Part shown: positions 1-8,706 of the stretch, piece by piece
How positions within the stretch are numbered: position 1 is the first letter of the stretch
How the letters are laid out: each line of letters begins with the position of its first letter
Assembly (NCBI GenBank): GCA_030428205.1
Contig: JAUIBK010000015.1
Location: 1 to 64,000 of the forward strand
Length of the DNA: 64,000 nucleotides
Origin: a bacterium
GTDB lineage: Bacteria; Bdellovibrionota_C; UBA2361; RFPC01
Reading direction: 5' to 3'
The notes under the pieces: model-generated
Database searches by the model: none
Told to the model about the DNA's origin: nothing
Seen by the model: only the letters and a program-made list of their open reading frames with translations
Translations under genes and position numbers: made by a program

Positions 1-125
1 TTTTACTTGGTAAACCAAGGTAAAAGAAACCCAGCTTCTCGGGATCTTTTACTTGGTAAACCAAGGTAAAAGAAACCCAGCTTCTCGGGATCTTTTACTT
101 GGTAAACCAAGGTAAAAGAAACCCA
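1..125. repeat. 46-bp tandem direct repeat, 2.7 copies
   Basis: A 46-base unit occurs at 1-46 and 47-92, and its first 33 bases recur at 93-125. Each unit starts with an imperfect inverted repeat (TTTTACTTGG, AAA-containing loop, CCAAGGTAAAA), so every copy can fold into a hairpin. The array runs off the left window edge, so the true copy number is unknown. It ends directly at a terminator-like hairpin. Confidence 0.9.
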
Positions 126-126
126 A

Positions 127-155
127 TAAGGCTTTGCCTTAGAGCTCTTTTTTTT
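127..155 (+). terminator. Rho-independent terminator upstream of tRNA-Ala
   Basis: A perfect stem TAAGGC-TTT-GCCTTA (127-141) is followed after six bases by a run of eight T (148-155). It would end transcription entering from the left edge before the tRNA promoter. The six-base gap between stem and T-run is longer than ideal. Confidence 0.5.
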
Positions 156-161
156 ATTCCC

Positions 162-189
162 TTGCCAGTTGGTATGGTGGGAGTAGAAT
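162..189 (+). promoter_or_regulatory. sigma70-type promoter of tRNA-Ala
   Basis: TTGCCA (162-167) and TAGAAT (184-189) are separated by 16 bases, each one or two changes from the -35 and -10 consensus. The predicted start near 196 lies about 18 bases before the mature tRNA. Confidence 0.5.
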
Positions 190-213
190 AAGAGCCTTCC
201 TATCACCCTTTGT

Positions 214-286
214 GGGGCTGTAGCTCAGTTGGGAGAGCGCCTGCTTTGCACGCAGGAGGTCAGGGGTTCGACTCCCCTCAGCTCCA
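214..286 (+). tRNA. tRNA-Ala (anticodon TGC)
   Basis: The 73-nt sequence folds into a full cloverleaf. The acceptor stem GGGGCTG/CAGCTCC contains the G3:U70 wobble pair that is the identity element for alanyl-tRNA synthetase. The anticodon stem CCTGC/GCAGG encloses loop TTTGCAC with anticodon TGC, and the T-arm has the standard GGTTCGACTCC form. The CCA end is not encoded. It has its own promoter upstream, and partial copies of its 3' half follow immediately downstream. Confidence 0.97.
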
Positions 287-553
287 TATTTCCGTTCGGC
301 ACTGCGCCCAATGAGGGGAGTCGAACCCCTTGAAACAATACCGCTTCGACTTTCTGTTGCAACGCAACAGAGACTCCCCTCAGCTCCATATTTCCGTTCG
401 GCACTGCGCCCAATGAGGGGATTTTAAGAATCAAGGCTCGCCACAACTCCCCTTGCCACTTCTCGCCTTATGACAACCGCTTCGCGTTTGTCGGGCTCGA
501 CCCCTTTAAGACAATACGGCTTCGACTTTCTGTTGCAACGCAACAGAGACTCC
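262..553. repeat. tRNA-Ala 3'-end copies and hairpin repeats
   Basis: Bases 312-330 are the exact reverse complement of tRNA bases 262-280 (T-arm and acceptor strand). A 50-base direct repeat containing the last 17 tRNA bases occurs at 270-319 and 372-421. A second unit with the hairpin CTGTTGC-AAC-GCAACAG occurs at 335-377 and 511-553 with one mismatch. No protein is convincingly encoded from 287 to 774; the remaining stretch 554-774 shows nothing recognisable. Confidence 0.85.
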
Positions 554-774
554 CACCTCTTTCAAAATAACCACCCCATACTCGAATAAACTGATCATCA
601 ACTATGCAGTAGTAAATAGAAATCCAGCCCATTTGCAAAACGTCGTCTCTCATAGAAGAACGCTACTCACCGGTTTTCTTACCCGTGAAACTTGGCTCAC
701 ATCAGACCAGGGTATTCATTCCTAGGTTCCCTTCTCATCTGGTTTTCAAAATCTAATCCTTAGGAGACTTCACT

Positions 775-1713
775 ATGAAAAATATCTTTTTCATTCTATC
801 TGTGCTCTTTGTTGCAAGTTTTGCAACGAGCGCACACGCAGACTCTTGTTCACGACTCAACCCAAACTTGGTCTTATCGACCGAACTTCGTGTGGTAAAC
901 CTTCCAGGAACAACTGATTACTCAATCGGTACGCAAGTTGATATCGATGGTGGAGAAATTCACCCGATGTTTACAGGACAAATCCTTTCGATCTACTACG
1001 TTCTCGGAATGGATAAGGATCCACTCGATTCTGATATGGACTATCTGACAGAAGCGAAGAGCATCTACGAATCAGGAATAATCGATAGCTCTCTTTCCCT
1101 CTTACCAGAAACAATGAAGTGCAAAGATACAAACGATAGGCTCAACAATCATCTGCCTGAGCTCGTTCACCAATCATCTCATATCATAAACACCATAGAG
1201 AACATGTCGCAGACAGGACAAGACGCTTGGCAGGCATTCTATGATTATTGTGACGAAACGTACGGCACCGTTGGGTACTCAAATCAGCAAAATAAACAGG
1301 TGACATCTCCTCTTGTTAATATTGCTCAAGAAATAAGTAGGACGATGCAATATAGTGGTGATGATAGCCTCTTTGAAAAAATCGCGAATAATGTAGTAGA
1401 GCATGCACCTGAAATAATAACTGGAACAACGGGAGCTCTTCTTCAAGCTGCAGGTGTTGGCACTCTCCCAGCTGCGGTTGCTGGTGTTGCTGTGGCTGTG
1501 GCCGTAGATGTGGCTGCAGAAGAACTTGGAGAGTTTATTGATGTAACAGTAAACACTGTGTCTACCACCCTCAGAAAGCTATACAAAGACACCAAGCCAT
1601 TTAATGGGCTCGTCCTTCATGACTTTGAGAAAGAAGATGCTATTCCACTTCCAGGATGGGCAAAACCAGCACCATGGTACATGGACGTCTACGAATTCTT
1701 ATTCGAATGGTAA
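775..1713 (+). CDS. Secreted protein of unknown function
   Basis: The 312-residue product starts with a clear Sec signal peptide (Lys-Asn, a hydrophobic core, then SAHA before Asp-23). The start is supported by TAGGAGA seven bases upstream. No family is recognised. Cysteines at about 25, 115 and 159 could form disulfides. Residues about 213-250 form an unusual Gly/Ala/Val-rich hydrophobic stretch long enough to cross a membrane as a hairpin, followed by a polar amphipathic segment. This pattern occurs in membrane-inserting proteins, but that is only a suggestion. A GC-rich hairpin follows the stop, so it is probably a single-gene unit. Confidence 0.75.
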   Translation: MKNIFFILSVLFVASFATSAHADSCSRLNPNLVLSTELRVVNLPGTTDYSIGTQVDIDGGEIHPMFTGQILSIYYVLGMDKDPLDSDMDYLTEAKSIYESGIIDSSLSLLPETMKCKDTNDRLNNHLPELVHQSSHIINTIENMSQTGQDAWQAFYDYCDETYGTVGYSNQQNKQVTSPLVNIAQEISRTMQYSGDDSLFEKIANNVVEHAPEIITGTTGALLQAAGVGTLPAAVAGVAVAVAVDVAAEELGEFIDVTVNTVSTTLRKLYKDTKPFNGLVLHDFEKEDAIPLPGWAKPAPWYMDVYEFLFEW

Positions 1714-1731
1714 GAATCTAACCAATACATA

Positions 1732-1754
1732 TGTGGGGGGGGCTCCCCCTCACA
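1732..1754 (+). terminator. GC-rich hairpin after the secreted-protein gene
   Basis: TGTG plus a G-run pairs across a short loop with a C-run plus CACA, about 18 bases after the stop at 1713. A proper T-run is lacking (AAATTTC follows), so termination efficiency is uncertain. Confidence 0.4.
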
Positions 1755-1912
1755 AATTTCAGTGCCAACTCTCAAAAAAATGCCCGCGAAAGCTGCGTAA
1801 CCATCATTCTTTCCAGTTTGCTTGCGTAACACTGTTTACCCTAGAAAATGCAAGAGTCTATTCCAAATACCTCATCGGCGGGACTATGAGGAATGTAACC
1901 AAGAGATGATAC

Positions 1913-3223
1913 ATGGCTAGTACTACTGCTCATACACAGCAAGCAAAGTCTGGAAACCGCTTTGGCGCACTCCTTCTCACCTGCTTACCTGCCTTATCTC
2001 CCTGCGGAGCTCAATCAGAAGCGCTCGAAAAATCATTAGGTGAAATCAATACGCTCCAAGAACGTGTCGAGCTACCCCATCAAAATCCTGTATATCTCCT
2101 CACTCAAGATGAAGTCATAGGAGTACAAGATGGCACTATCATCAGTATCACGGAGCAAGCACCTCAAGGAGCTACAACTTTTGACCTGACGGCATATACC
2201 GTTCTTCCCGGCCTGATCGATCTCCACACGCACTTTCTTCAAACAGGGAGCACAGACATCGATGAGGCCGCTGAGCAAGCCAGCTCATATCTTGAGTCGG
2301 GATTTACGACATGCCTCGATCTCGGCTCACCAAATAATTTAAGTCTTCAACTAAGGGATGCTATCGAGCGCGGCGACATGAAAGGTCCTGAGCTGCTTGT
2401 GTCTGGAAAAATTATCTGCGGCGATCCAAGTAGAGATGGCGAAGACCTCATTCGATATGTTACTGGAGTCGAGGAAGTACGTCAGGCAGTAAGAGAGCAG
2501 GCAGAACTTGGCGTTGACTGGATTAAAATAGCAACATCCGATCCAGGTCAATGTATGGTGCACGATGAATCCTACACCATGCTCAGCAAAGAAGAGATTG
2601 AAGCAGCCGTAGATGAAGCACATAAACACGGCCTCAAAATAACAGCTCACGCTCACGGATCTCTTGGTTTTGAACTAGCGGTAAAAGCAGGAGTGGATCG
2701 CATTGAGCACGGCACATTTATGACTCGTGCGCACATTGATCTTCTCCTCGAATATGACACAACTCTCGTCCCCACTCGATTTGCATGGTTCTACAACTAT
2801 TCTCTTGCTGTTCATGCCGCTAAAAAAGAACCCCCTGCACAAGCGCGCAAGCTACTCGAATTCTACAACGATGAAGCGATTGAGTCTGAGCGTATTCTCC
2901 AAGAAGCGATTCAGTCTGGAGTCAAAATTGGGTTCGGCAGCGATCTTGGTGCCGTTCCGCATCTTGGAGAAAAAATTGCTCGGAACATTAATGAATTTAC
3001 CCTGCTTGAACAAGTTGGCCTTACACCAAAACAGCTTATTACGATGGCCACTAGCGGTGCGGCTGAAGAGCTCGGCCTTGAAGATCACATTGGCAAGCTT
3101 GAAGTGGGATTTGAAGCGGATATCATTGCTGTGCCAAATAATGCTGATAAAGATATCACCTCTCTCACAATGCCTGTTTTTGTAATGAGTGACGGAGAAA
3201 TTATTAAAGATGACGTACGCTAA
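1913..3223 (+). CDS. Amidohydrolase family protein (imidazolonepropionase/prolidase-like)
   Basis: This is a metal-dependent hydrolase of the amidohydrolase superfamily, probably cleaving a cyclic amide or a dipeptide. Metal-binding elements are visible: HxH in LIDLHTHF (His105, His107), Lys205 in DWIKIATS (the likely carboxylated lysine), His246 in ITAHAHG, His266 in IEHGTF, and Asp344 in GFGSD. The C-terminal GKLEVGFEADIIAVP strand is typical of the composite beta domain. The first 33 residues contain a hydrophobic stretch resembling a signal peptide, so export is likely but not certain (Pro before the Cys argues against a lipobox). Its stop overlaps the start of the downstream protease gene. 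Confidence 0.85.
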   Translation: MASTTAHTQQAKSGNRFGALLLTCLPALSPCGAQSEALEKSLGEINTLQERVELPHQNPVYLLTQDEVIGVQDGTIISITEQAPQGATTFDLTAYTVLPGLIDLHTHFLQTGSTDIDEAAEQASSYLESGFTTCLDLGSPNNLSLQLRDAIERGDMKGPELLVSGKIICGDPSRDGEDLIRYVTGVEEVRQAVREQAELGVDWIKIATSDPGQCMVHDESYTMLSKEEIEAAVDEAHKHGLKITAHAHGSLGFELAVKAGVDRIEHGTFMTRAHIDLLLEYDTTLVPTRFAWFYNYSLAVHAAKKEPPAQARKLLEFYNDEAIESERILQEAIQSGVKIGFGSDLGAVPHLGEKIARNINEFTLLEQVGLTPKQLITMATSGAAEELGLEDHIGKLEVGFEADIIAVPNNADKDITSLTMPVFVMSDGEIIKDDVR

Positions 3224-3884
3224 GGTCACGTTTGGCTTCTTCTCTCTTCTTTTCATCTTTTATGCTTCACAAAAGCTTTCTCCAGATCTCTTTCTTGAAG
3301 ATCGACTTCAATCAAGCATTCAGCGATCGCTGCGCTCTGTTGTGCGTGTGAGCAAGCCTCATTCAGAGGCATCCCTTGGAGCTGGGTTTCTCGTTAATCG
3401 GGAGAAGCGCTTCGTCGTGACAAGTTATCATATTGTCGTCAACACTCACTCTCTTGTTATTCAATTTTGGCAAGATAAAGAGGTTTATCCGTGTAGGATA
3501 ATATCAACTGACCCTGAGCGTGACTTGGCACTCCTTGAAGTGCAAGGAGATGAGTCTCTCTTTCCCCCCGCACTCAAGCTTCAATCTGACGATCAAATAG
3601 AGCTGGGACAATTTGCGATTGCGATTGGAAGCCCCGGCGGATTTGATTTTAGTGCTAGTTTAGGAATCGTCAGCTCATTAAACAGAGAACTCCAAGACGT
3701 CCATACACAAACAACCTTTCTTCAAGTTGATACGCCAATGTTTAGAGGTTCAAGTGGAGGGCCACTGATCAATCTCAACGGGGAGGTTGTTGGAATAAAC
3801 AGTCGAGGAGGAGCCAACGGAACAGTCGCATTTGCCATTCCTGTAATGCATATCCGGGCTGCCCTGAAAGAAGTAGAGGAGTAA
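3210..3884 (+). CDS. Membrane-anchored trypsin-like serine protease (HtrA-like, no PDZ)
   Basis: The S1C protease fold is recognisable with a full catalytic triad (numbered from this ATG): His74 in VTSYHIVV, Asp105 in ERDLALLEV, and Ser182 in FRGSSGGPL. IGSPGG and the GTVAFAIP substrate-pocket strand are also present. Residues 4-20 form one membrane or signal-anchor helix, placing the protease in the periplasm. The protein ends right after the protease domain, so the PDZ domains of DegP/DegS are absent. It overlaps the upstream amidohydrolase by 14 bases, suggesting coupled translation. A GTG at 3189 is an alternative start, but GGAG at 3194-3197 favours this ATG. Confidence 0.85.
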   Translation: MTYAKVTFGFFSLLFIFYASQKLSPDLFLEDRLQSSIQRSLRSVVRVSKPHSEASLGAGFLVNREKRFVVTSYHIVVNTHSLVIQFWQDKEVYPCRIISTDPERDLALLEVQGDESLFPPALKLQSDDQIELGQFAIAIGSPGGFDFSASLGIVSSLNRELQDVHTQTTFLQVDTPMFRGSSGGPLINLNGEVVGINSRGGANGTVAFAIPVMHIRAALKEVEE

Positions 3885-4068
3885 AAAAACGCCTCACATA
3901 TCAAAGCATTTCATACAGCCACCTCACACAGTTTGTAGAAGCTAGGGCACTGCAGTCTGTCCTTTGGCCCGACTACTTGCTCTCTCCCTGTCCACTTGCC
4001 AAACCTGACGCGACTCGGCATTCTTCAAGACACAGCAATTTCTTCGGCACACCAAAGGACACCTTGAT

Positions 4069-4302
4069 ATGGCAAGTACGGATCCGACTACTCTACCACT
4101 TTCTTCTCTCAACACGGGCGACACCGGTGTGCTGCACTCTATTTCGCTCAGCCAAGAGATAACCGCCCAACTTGAACGCCTCGGCTTAGCACCTGGCCGA
4201 AAAGTGAAACTTATAAAACATGGAAACAGATGCTTGCTCGGTGTTGCTGGGGCTCGTTTTGCACTTGATCGTGAACTTGCTTCACAGATATTCGTTTCTT
4301 AA
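4069..4302 (+). CDS. feoA: FeoA, ferrous iron transport accessory protein
   Basis: The 77-residue protein is a single SH3-like FeoA domain, with LERLGLAPGRKVKLIKHG and the closing FALDRELASQIFV segment. FeoA acts in the cytoplasm with FeoB during Fe2+ uptake. AAAGGA lies nine bases before the ATG. feoB follows after 14 bases, so the two are co-transcribed. No clear Fur box could be found by eye in the 184-base gap upstream. Confidence 0.92.
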   Translation: MASTDPTTLPLSSLNTGDTGVLHSISLSQEITAQLERLGLAPGRKVKLIKHGNRCLLGVAGARFALDRELASQIFVS

Positions 4303-4316
4303 CCGCGGGGCTTGTC

Positions 4317-6338
4317 GTGAACGCCTCTCTTCGCATCTTCTCATCACAGCCCAAACACTCCCAGCACTGCGTTATTCTTGCAGGCCCCCCAAATGCTGGC
4401 AAAACTTCTCTCTTCAATCACCTCACGGGACTCAATGCACACACATCAAACTATCCCGGCACCACGGTTGAAGTTCGTAAAGGAGAAGTTGAGTTCGGAA
4501 CTCAATCTGCTCTCGTTCTTGATCTCCCTGGGACATACGGACTCAGTGGGAACACCCTCGATCAAAAAGCAGCTCAAGAGGTGATTGCGGGAAGGAATGT
4601 TTCATTTCCTGAGCCAAACCTCCTTATTGTGGTGATTGATGCAACAAGAATTTCGCATCACCTCGCACTCGTCTCAGAATTACTCGAACAAAACCTCCCC
4701 ACTGTTGTTGCTCTCAATATGATTGATGAAGTTGAGCGTAAAAACACCTCTCTCGATCTCAAGCTTCTGCAAGAAGAGCTTGGCACTTCTGTCATCCCTA
4801 TCTCTACAAGGACAACGAAAGGACTTAAGAAGCTTACCAATGCCATTTCTCGCCACTTGGAGATGGAACGCACAACTCCTTCAACAAATTCAAGCGCTCT
4901 GTGCACCGGTTGCTCAGTTGCCGAGCGATGCAAATGGGCAGACGATGTCTCTCTTAAAGCTCTTTCAGGCAAAGAGCAACAGGGATCCTTACGTTCAGAC
5001 CTCCTTGACTCTTTCTTAACCTCGCCCATCTTCGGACTCCCGTTTTTCTTTCTTGTTATGTTCGGGCTCTTCGGGAGTGTTTTCTCCGTGGCTTCCTATC
5101 CGATGGAGTGGGTTGATACAATTTTTGGACACCTCGCAAATACATCAAGCTCGCTTATATCTCATGAGCTCCTGTCCAGTCTCGTGTCTGATGGAATCAT
5201 TGGTGGTATTGGCGGGGTTGTAATCTTTCTTCCTCAGATATGTATCCTCTTTTTTGGAATCTCACTTCTTGAAGACTCAGGATATCTCTCACGTGCAGTG
5301 GTGGCTGTTGATAGAGTCATGCGGAAATTTGGTCTTCCTGGACAAGCTTTCGTACCACTTCTTTCTGCTCACGCTTGCGCGATACCTGCTATCATGTCGA
5401 CGAGAGTGATTGAAAATACAAAAGACAGACTTCGCACTATTTTGGTCATTCCGCTCTTAACATGTTCTGCGAGACTTCCAGTATACCTCATGGTTGCTGT
5501 CCTTCTCTTTGGGAAAGATCCACTTTGGGGCTCACTTCTTTTTGTCGGAGGCTACCTTCTTGGGGGAGTAACTGCTGTTATTGTCTCATTCCTGCTACAA
5601 CGATCTGTGGTACGAGGCACACCAGACTACCTCGCCATTGAACTTCCCCCTTACCGAATCCCAAGTTTTCGGGTCGCATTTACGCTCGCCTTTGATAGAG
5701 CCAAAGTTTTTTTCAAACAAGCAGGAACATTTATCCTTCTCTTTTCTCTTATCCTTTGGGCGGCTGCCACCTTTCCTCAACTTTCCGAAGAAAATCTTTC
5801 TACATTTGCGCATCCTGCTGACTCAACTCGTATAGCGTTCCTCACCGAAGCACTGAACTCTTCTCCCACCACAGAGCTCCAATATGAGTATGACCTCCTC
5901 CTCGACAGGTATGCCTTAGAGTATTCTGCCGCTGGACGTATTGGAAAATTTGTTGAGCCTGTGTTTTCTCCACTCGGTTTTGATTGGCGCTTAAGTATCG
6001 GCATCCTTAGTTCCTTTGCCGCGCGTGAGGTAGTCGTTTCTGTACTCTCCGTCATAAGTGGTGTTGAAGAAACATCAGAGGGAGATAATGCCAGTCTCAT
6101 TGCCTCCCTCAGAGAGATGAAACGACCTGACGGCTCGCTTCTCTTCGATGTCCCAACGGCCTTGAGCCTCTTTGTCTTCTTTGTACTTGCAATGCAGTGC
6201 CTTCCGACTCAGGCTGTAACATACAGAGAGACAAAGTCATGGAAATGGCCTATTTTTCAGCTTGGATATATGACTGTTCTCGCATATGGAGGAGCGTTTC
6301 TCACGTACCGCATCACAGCTCACCTCCTTCATCTCTAG
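4317..6338 (+). CDS. feoB: FeoB, ferrous iron transporter
   Basis: This inner-membrane Fe2+ transporter has an N-terminal G domain with G1 GPPNAGKTS (23-31), G3 DLPG (69-72) and G4 NMID (134-137). A short helical spacer with a cysteine cluster (CTGCSVAERC) follows, then a polytopic membrane domain with two Gate repeats. Length (673) is at the short end for the family, and no C-terminal FeoC-like or cysteine-rich tail is present. The start is a GTG preceded by GGGG. It forms an operon with feoA. Confidence 0.95.
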   Translation: MNASLRIFSSQPKHSQHCVILAGPPNAGKTSLFNHLTGLNAHTSNYPGTTVEVRKGEVEFGTQSALVLDLPGTYGLSGNTLDQKAAQEVIAGRNVSFPEPNLLIVVIDATRISHHLALVSELLEQNLPTVVALNMIDEVERKNTSLDLKLLQEELGTSVIPISTRTTKGLKKLTNAISRHLEMERTTPSTNSSALCTGCSVAERCKWADDVSLKALSGKEQQGSLRSDLLDSFLTSPIFGLPFFFLVMFGLFGSVFSVASYPMEWVDTIFGHLANTSSSLISHELLSSLVSDGIIGGIGGVVIFLPQICILFFGISLLEDSGYLSRAVVAVDRVMRKFGLPGQAFVPLLSAHACAIPAIMSTRVIENTKDRLRTILVIPLLTCSARLPVYLMVAVLLFGKDPLWGSLLFVGGYLLGGVTAVIVSFLLQRSVVRGTPDYLAIELPPYRIPSFRVAFTLAFDRAKVFFKQAGTFILLFSLILWAAATFPQLSEENLSTFAHPADSTRIAFLTEALNSSPTTELQYEYDLLLDRYALEYSAAGRIGKFVEPVFSPLGFDWRLSIGILSSFAAREVVVSVLSVISGVEETSEGDNASLIASLREMKRPDGSLLFDVPTALSLFVFFVLAMQCLPTQAVTYRETKSWKWPIFQLGYMTVLAYGGAFLTYRITAHLLHL

Positions 6339-6414
6339 AGAGTTTTCCACAAGGTCGACTCTCTCGCCCATCCCATATATAGTATTCGTGCTAGAGAAGT
6401 AGGACAGACGAACT

Positions 6415-7512
6415 ATGAGCCAACTTGCAAGAATTCCAAACAACTCAACTCCTCAAAAAGAAAGAGAGAGCACTCTCCAAGAGACCAAACCTCGCTTTCG
6501 GTGGTGGCATAGCGCTTTGCTTGTCTTAACAAGTCTCTGCGTAACACTTGTTCTTCTTGAATGTGTTTATCGTGTTTTCTTAGCCGTCGCACCAAAGCCT
6601 GTTACCTGGTCTGACAGGCCTGCTCGTTACTACAAACCAGAAGCCTCAAAAACCCTCCAAGATTATGCTTATGCAATTCCAAAACCAGAGGGTACGTTCC
6701 GCATTGCTGTTATCGGCGATTCATTTACTTTTGCCCCTTACATGCAGTTTGATGACGCATTTCCTAAACGGCTCGAGCGCATGCTCAATTTGAATAAGGA
6801 AAGTAAGAAAGTAGAAGTTATGAACTACGGTGTTCCTGGCTTTTCTACATCACACGAGGTTATAAGCGCTCGCCAAGCTACAAAAGAAGGAGCCGATCTC
6901 ATCCTTCTTCAAATCACCCTGAACGATCCGCAACTCAAACCATATCGACCTACCGGCCTCGTTGGTCAACACCAATTTGGAAACTACGAGCAAGACACTT
7001 CGTTTCTACGACACTGGAAGTCTCTTCAATTTGTGCTTGAGCGACTGCACAACTCTCAAACACACCGTCGATACCAATCATACTATTTCGATCTCTTTAA
7101 AGATGGCTCAAAAACTCGTAAGTCTTTTGAGCAATCCTTGGGACGATTTGCAAAACTACAAAAGAACAGAAATATTCCCGTTGTTGCTGTAGTCTTTCCA
7201 CTTTTTGGCGTTCCACTTGATGATCACTACCCCTTTCATTCTATTCACCAGATAGTGAATAATGCTCTCGATTCGCTCGAAATCCCAGCGCTTGACCTTT
7301 TTTCAATCTATCAGGGAATCCCCCTATCTCGCATTCAAGTTATTCCAGGAGCTGATTTCCACCCTAACGAGATAGGCCACCGCATGGCTGCAGAAGAGAT
7401 CTATTCTTGGCTCATATCCAACAATCATATTCCCCAAGCTCTTAGCATCAATGAAGAGTTTCAAAGTCGTACCGACATTCGCCCCTTGGATTCTCTGCGA
7501 ATCAAACAGTGA
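6415..7512 (+). CDS. SGNH/GDSL-type hydrolase, membrane anchored
   Basis: The four SGNH blocks are present: Ser103 in IGDSFTF, Gly in NYGVPGFS (about 138-144), Asn170 in ITLND, and Asp314/His316 in GADFHPNEIGH. Such enzymes are esterases, lipases or O-acetyl/acyl hydrolases acting on envelope glycans or lipids; the substrate cannot be read from the sequence. Residues 32-58 form one transmembrane helix, so the catalytic domain is probably periplasmic. The start has AGTAGGA upstream. A DedA gene follows closely in the same direction. Confidence 0.85.
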   Translation: MSQLARIPNNSTPQKERESTLQETKPRFRWWHSALLVLTSLCVTLVLLECVYRVFLAVAPKPVTWSDRPARYYKPEASKTLQDYAYAIPKPEGTFRIAVIGDSFTFAPYMQFDDAFPKRLERMLNLNKESKKVEVMNYGVPGFSTSHEVISARQATKEGADLILLQITLNDPQLKPYRPTGLVGQHQFGNYEQDTSFLRHWKSLQFVLERLHNSQTHRRYQSYYFDLFKDGSKTRKSFEQSLGRFAKLQKNRNIPVVAVVFPLFGVPLDDHYPFHSIHQIVNNALDSLEIPALDLFSIYQGIPLSRIQVIPGADFHPNEIGHRMAAEEIYSWLISNNHIPQALSINEEFQSRTDIRPLDSLRIKQ

Positions 7513-7554
7513 CCCTTGCCAGCCTTCCCTCTCGTATACGATAGTGAGCGAGAT

Positions 7555-8157
7555 ATGCTAGAAAGCCTACTCCACCAACACGGCATAGTTTTGTATGCCA
7601 TGCTTTTCTTCTCACTCATTGGTGGTGCCGTCGGTCTCCCAATCCCTGAAGATGTGCCTCTTATTGCAGCAGGGATTATTGCTCAAGTTGGAACGGCACC
7701 TCCCGAACTTCTCTTCATCGTGTGCTACGTAGCCATCATACTTGGCGACCTCATCATTTTCTTTGCTGGCAGAAAACTTGGTCCTGCCCTTTTTACCAAG
7801 TCGTGGTTCAAGAAAAAACTCAGTGCATCAAAAATTCGACGCTTCCGACTTGGACTTGAGAAACGGAGTCTTCCAACTATCTTTCTCGCAAGACACCTTT
7901 TTTATCTCCGCACCGTAACATTTCTTGCATGTGGCGCGGTAAAAATGAAGCCAAGTCGCTTTCTTGCCGCTGATGCTCTCTCCGCCCTTGTCAGCACGCC
8001 AATCATGATGACTATTGGGTATTTTGCTGCTGAACACTGGGAAGAGGTTGTTCAAAACATTCAGTACGGCATGCTTGCCTTAGGAGTACTTCTTATTGGA
8101 GGGTACTTTGTGCTCCGCCGACGGAAGAAAAGAGCTCAAGAAGAGCAAGTGCATTAA
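7555..8157 (+). CDS. DedA (VTT-domain) membrane protein
   Basis: DedA-family proteins are inner-membrane transporters linked to undecaprenyl phosphate or phospholipid translocation. The family signature is visible: an acidic, proline-rich re-entrant loop (GLPIPEDVPLIAAG), and the arginine motif RHLFYLRTVTFLACGAVKM. Five or six hydrophobic helices and a basic C-terminal tail (RRRKKR) follow. ATG 7555 gives the usual short N-terminus; an in-frame TTG at 7516 is possible but lacks a ribosome site. Its stop overlaps the stop of the converging gene by four bases. Confidence 0.85.
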   Translation: MLESLLHQHGIVLYAMLFFSLIGGAVGLPIPEDVPLIAAGIIAQVGTAPPELLFIVCYVAIILGDLIIFFAGRKLGPALFTKSWFKKKLSASKIRRFRLGLEKRSLPTIFLARHLFYLRTVTFLACGAVKMKPSRFLAADALSALVSTPIMMTIGYFAAEHWEEVVQNIQYGMLALGVLLIGGYFVLRRRKKRAQEEQVH

Positions 8158-8537
8158 TGCAACTCGTTATCCCGAAAGAGTAGGAGATCCCGAAGAGCTA
8201 ATCCAAGAGACTCTCGAAACGAGAGCGCTTCAGATTCAATAGGCCCCTGCGGAGCCTGGAGAACTGTTTTATAGCAGTATGTATGATCGTTCAGCTCAAG
8301 ACCTGCATGAAAGAGGATGGCTTGCCGCACTTCGATCTGAATCACCATCTGCTCAACAGTTGGCAACCAGATGTAGGTATCTCTCAGCTCAGGAGGAGTC
8401 AGTCCACCAGTATCAACGAGCACAGAGACGTTCTCAGCACCTTTTCGATTGAATATTTCATCACCGATCTCTGGCTTCCATAGAAGGCCGGCGTCCTCTA
8501 GATGATGAGCGATCTCGACAAACTGTACAGAACTCAT
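8154..8537 (-). CDS. Conserved-looking small protein of unknown function
   Basis: The product is about 127 soluble residues with mixed alpha/beta character and no signal peptide or membrane helix. A central segment of alternating hydrophobic residues (VSVLVDTGGL, then YIWLPTVEQM) suggests a compact domain, but no family is recognised. ATG 8537 has GAGG six bases upstream, preferable to the TTG at 8543. It converges on dedA with overlapping stops. Confidence 0.6.
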   Translation of the reverse strand: MSSVQFVEIAHHLEDAGLLWKPEIGDEIFNRKGAENVSVLVDTGGLTPPELRDTYIWLPTVEQMVIQIEVRQAILFHAGLELNDHTYCYKTVLQAPQGPIESEALSFRESLGLALRDLLLFRDNELH

Positions 8538-8706
8538 ACGCAACCTCGATAAAACATCTTAAGAGTAGAATCGGTTATCCGACAACTCCCCTAAAGCCTT
8601 GGGATTTCCTGATATATAATTTTGATGCAATAGGGCCCAAAAAAGCGGCGATCGCACTCAAAAGTGTGCAGAAAGTCCGAATGACCATTCGATAAGAGCG
8701 AGTTCT

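Noticed and set aside
225..446. Minus-strand open frame of 73 codons over tRNA-Ala
   Set aside because: It is the antisense of the tRNA and its repeats; the internal protein repeat mirrors the DNA direct repeat.
1..553. CRISPR array
   Set aside because: The 46-base units are contiguous with no spacers, and no cas gene is present in the window.
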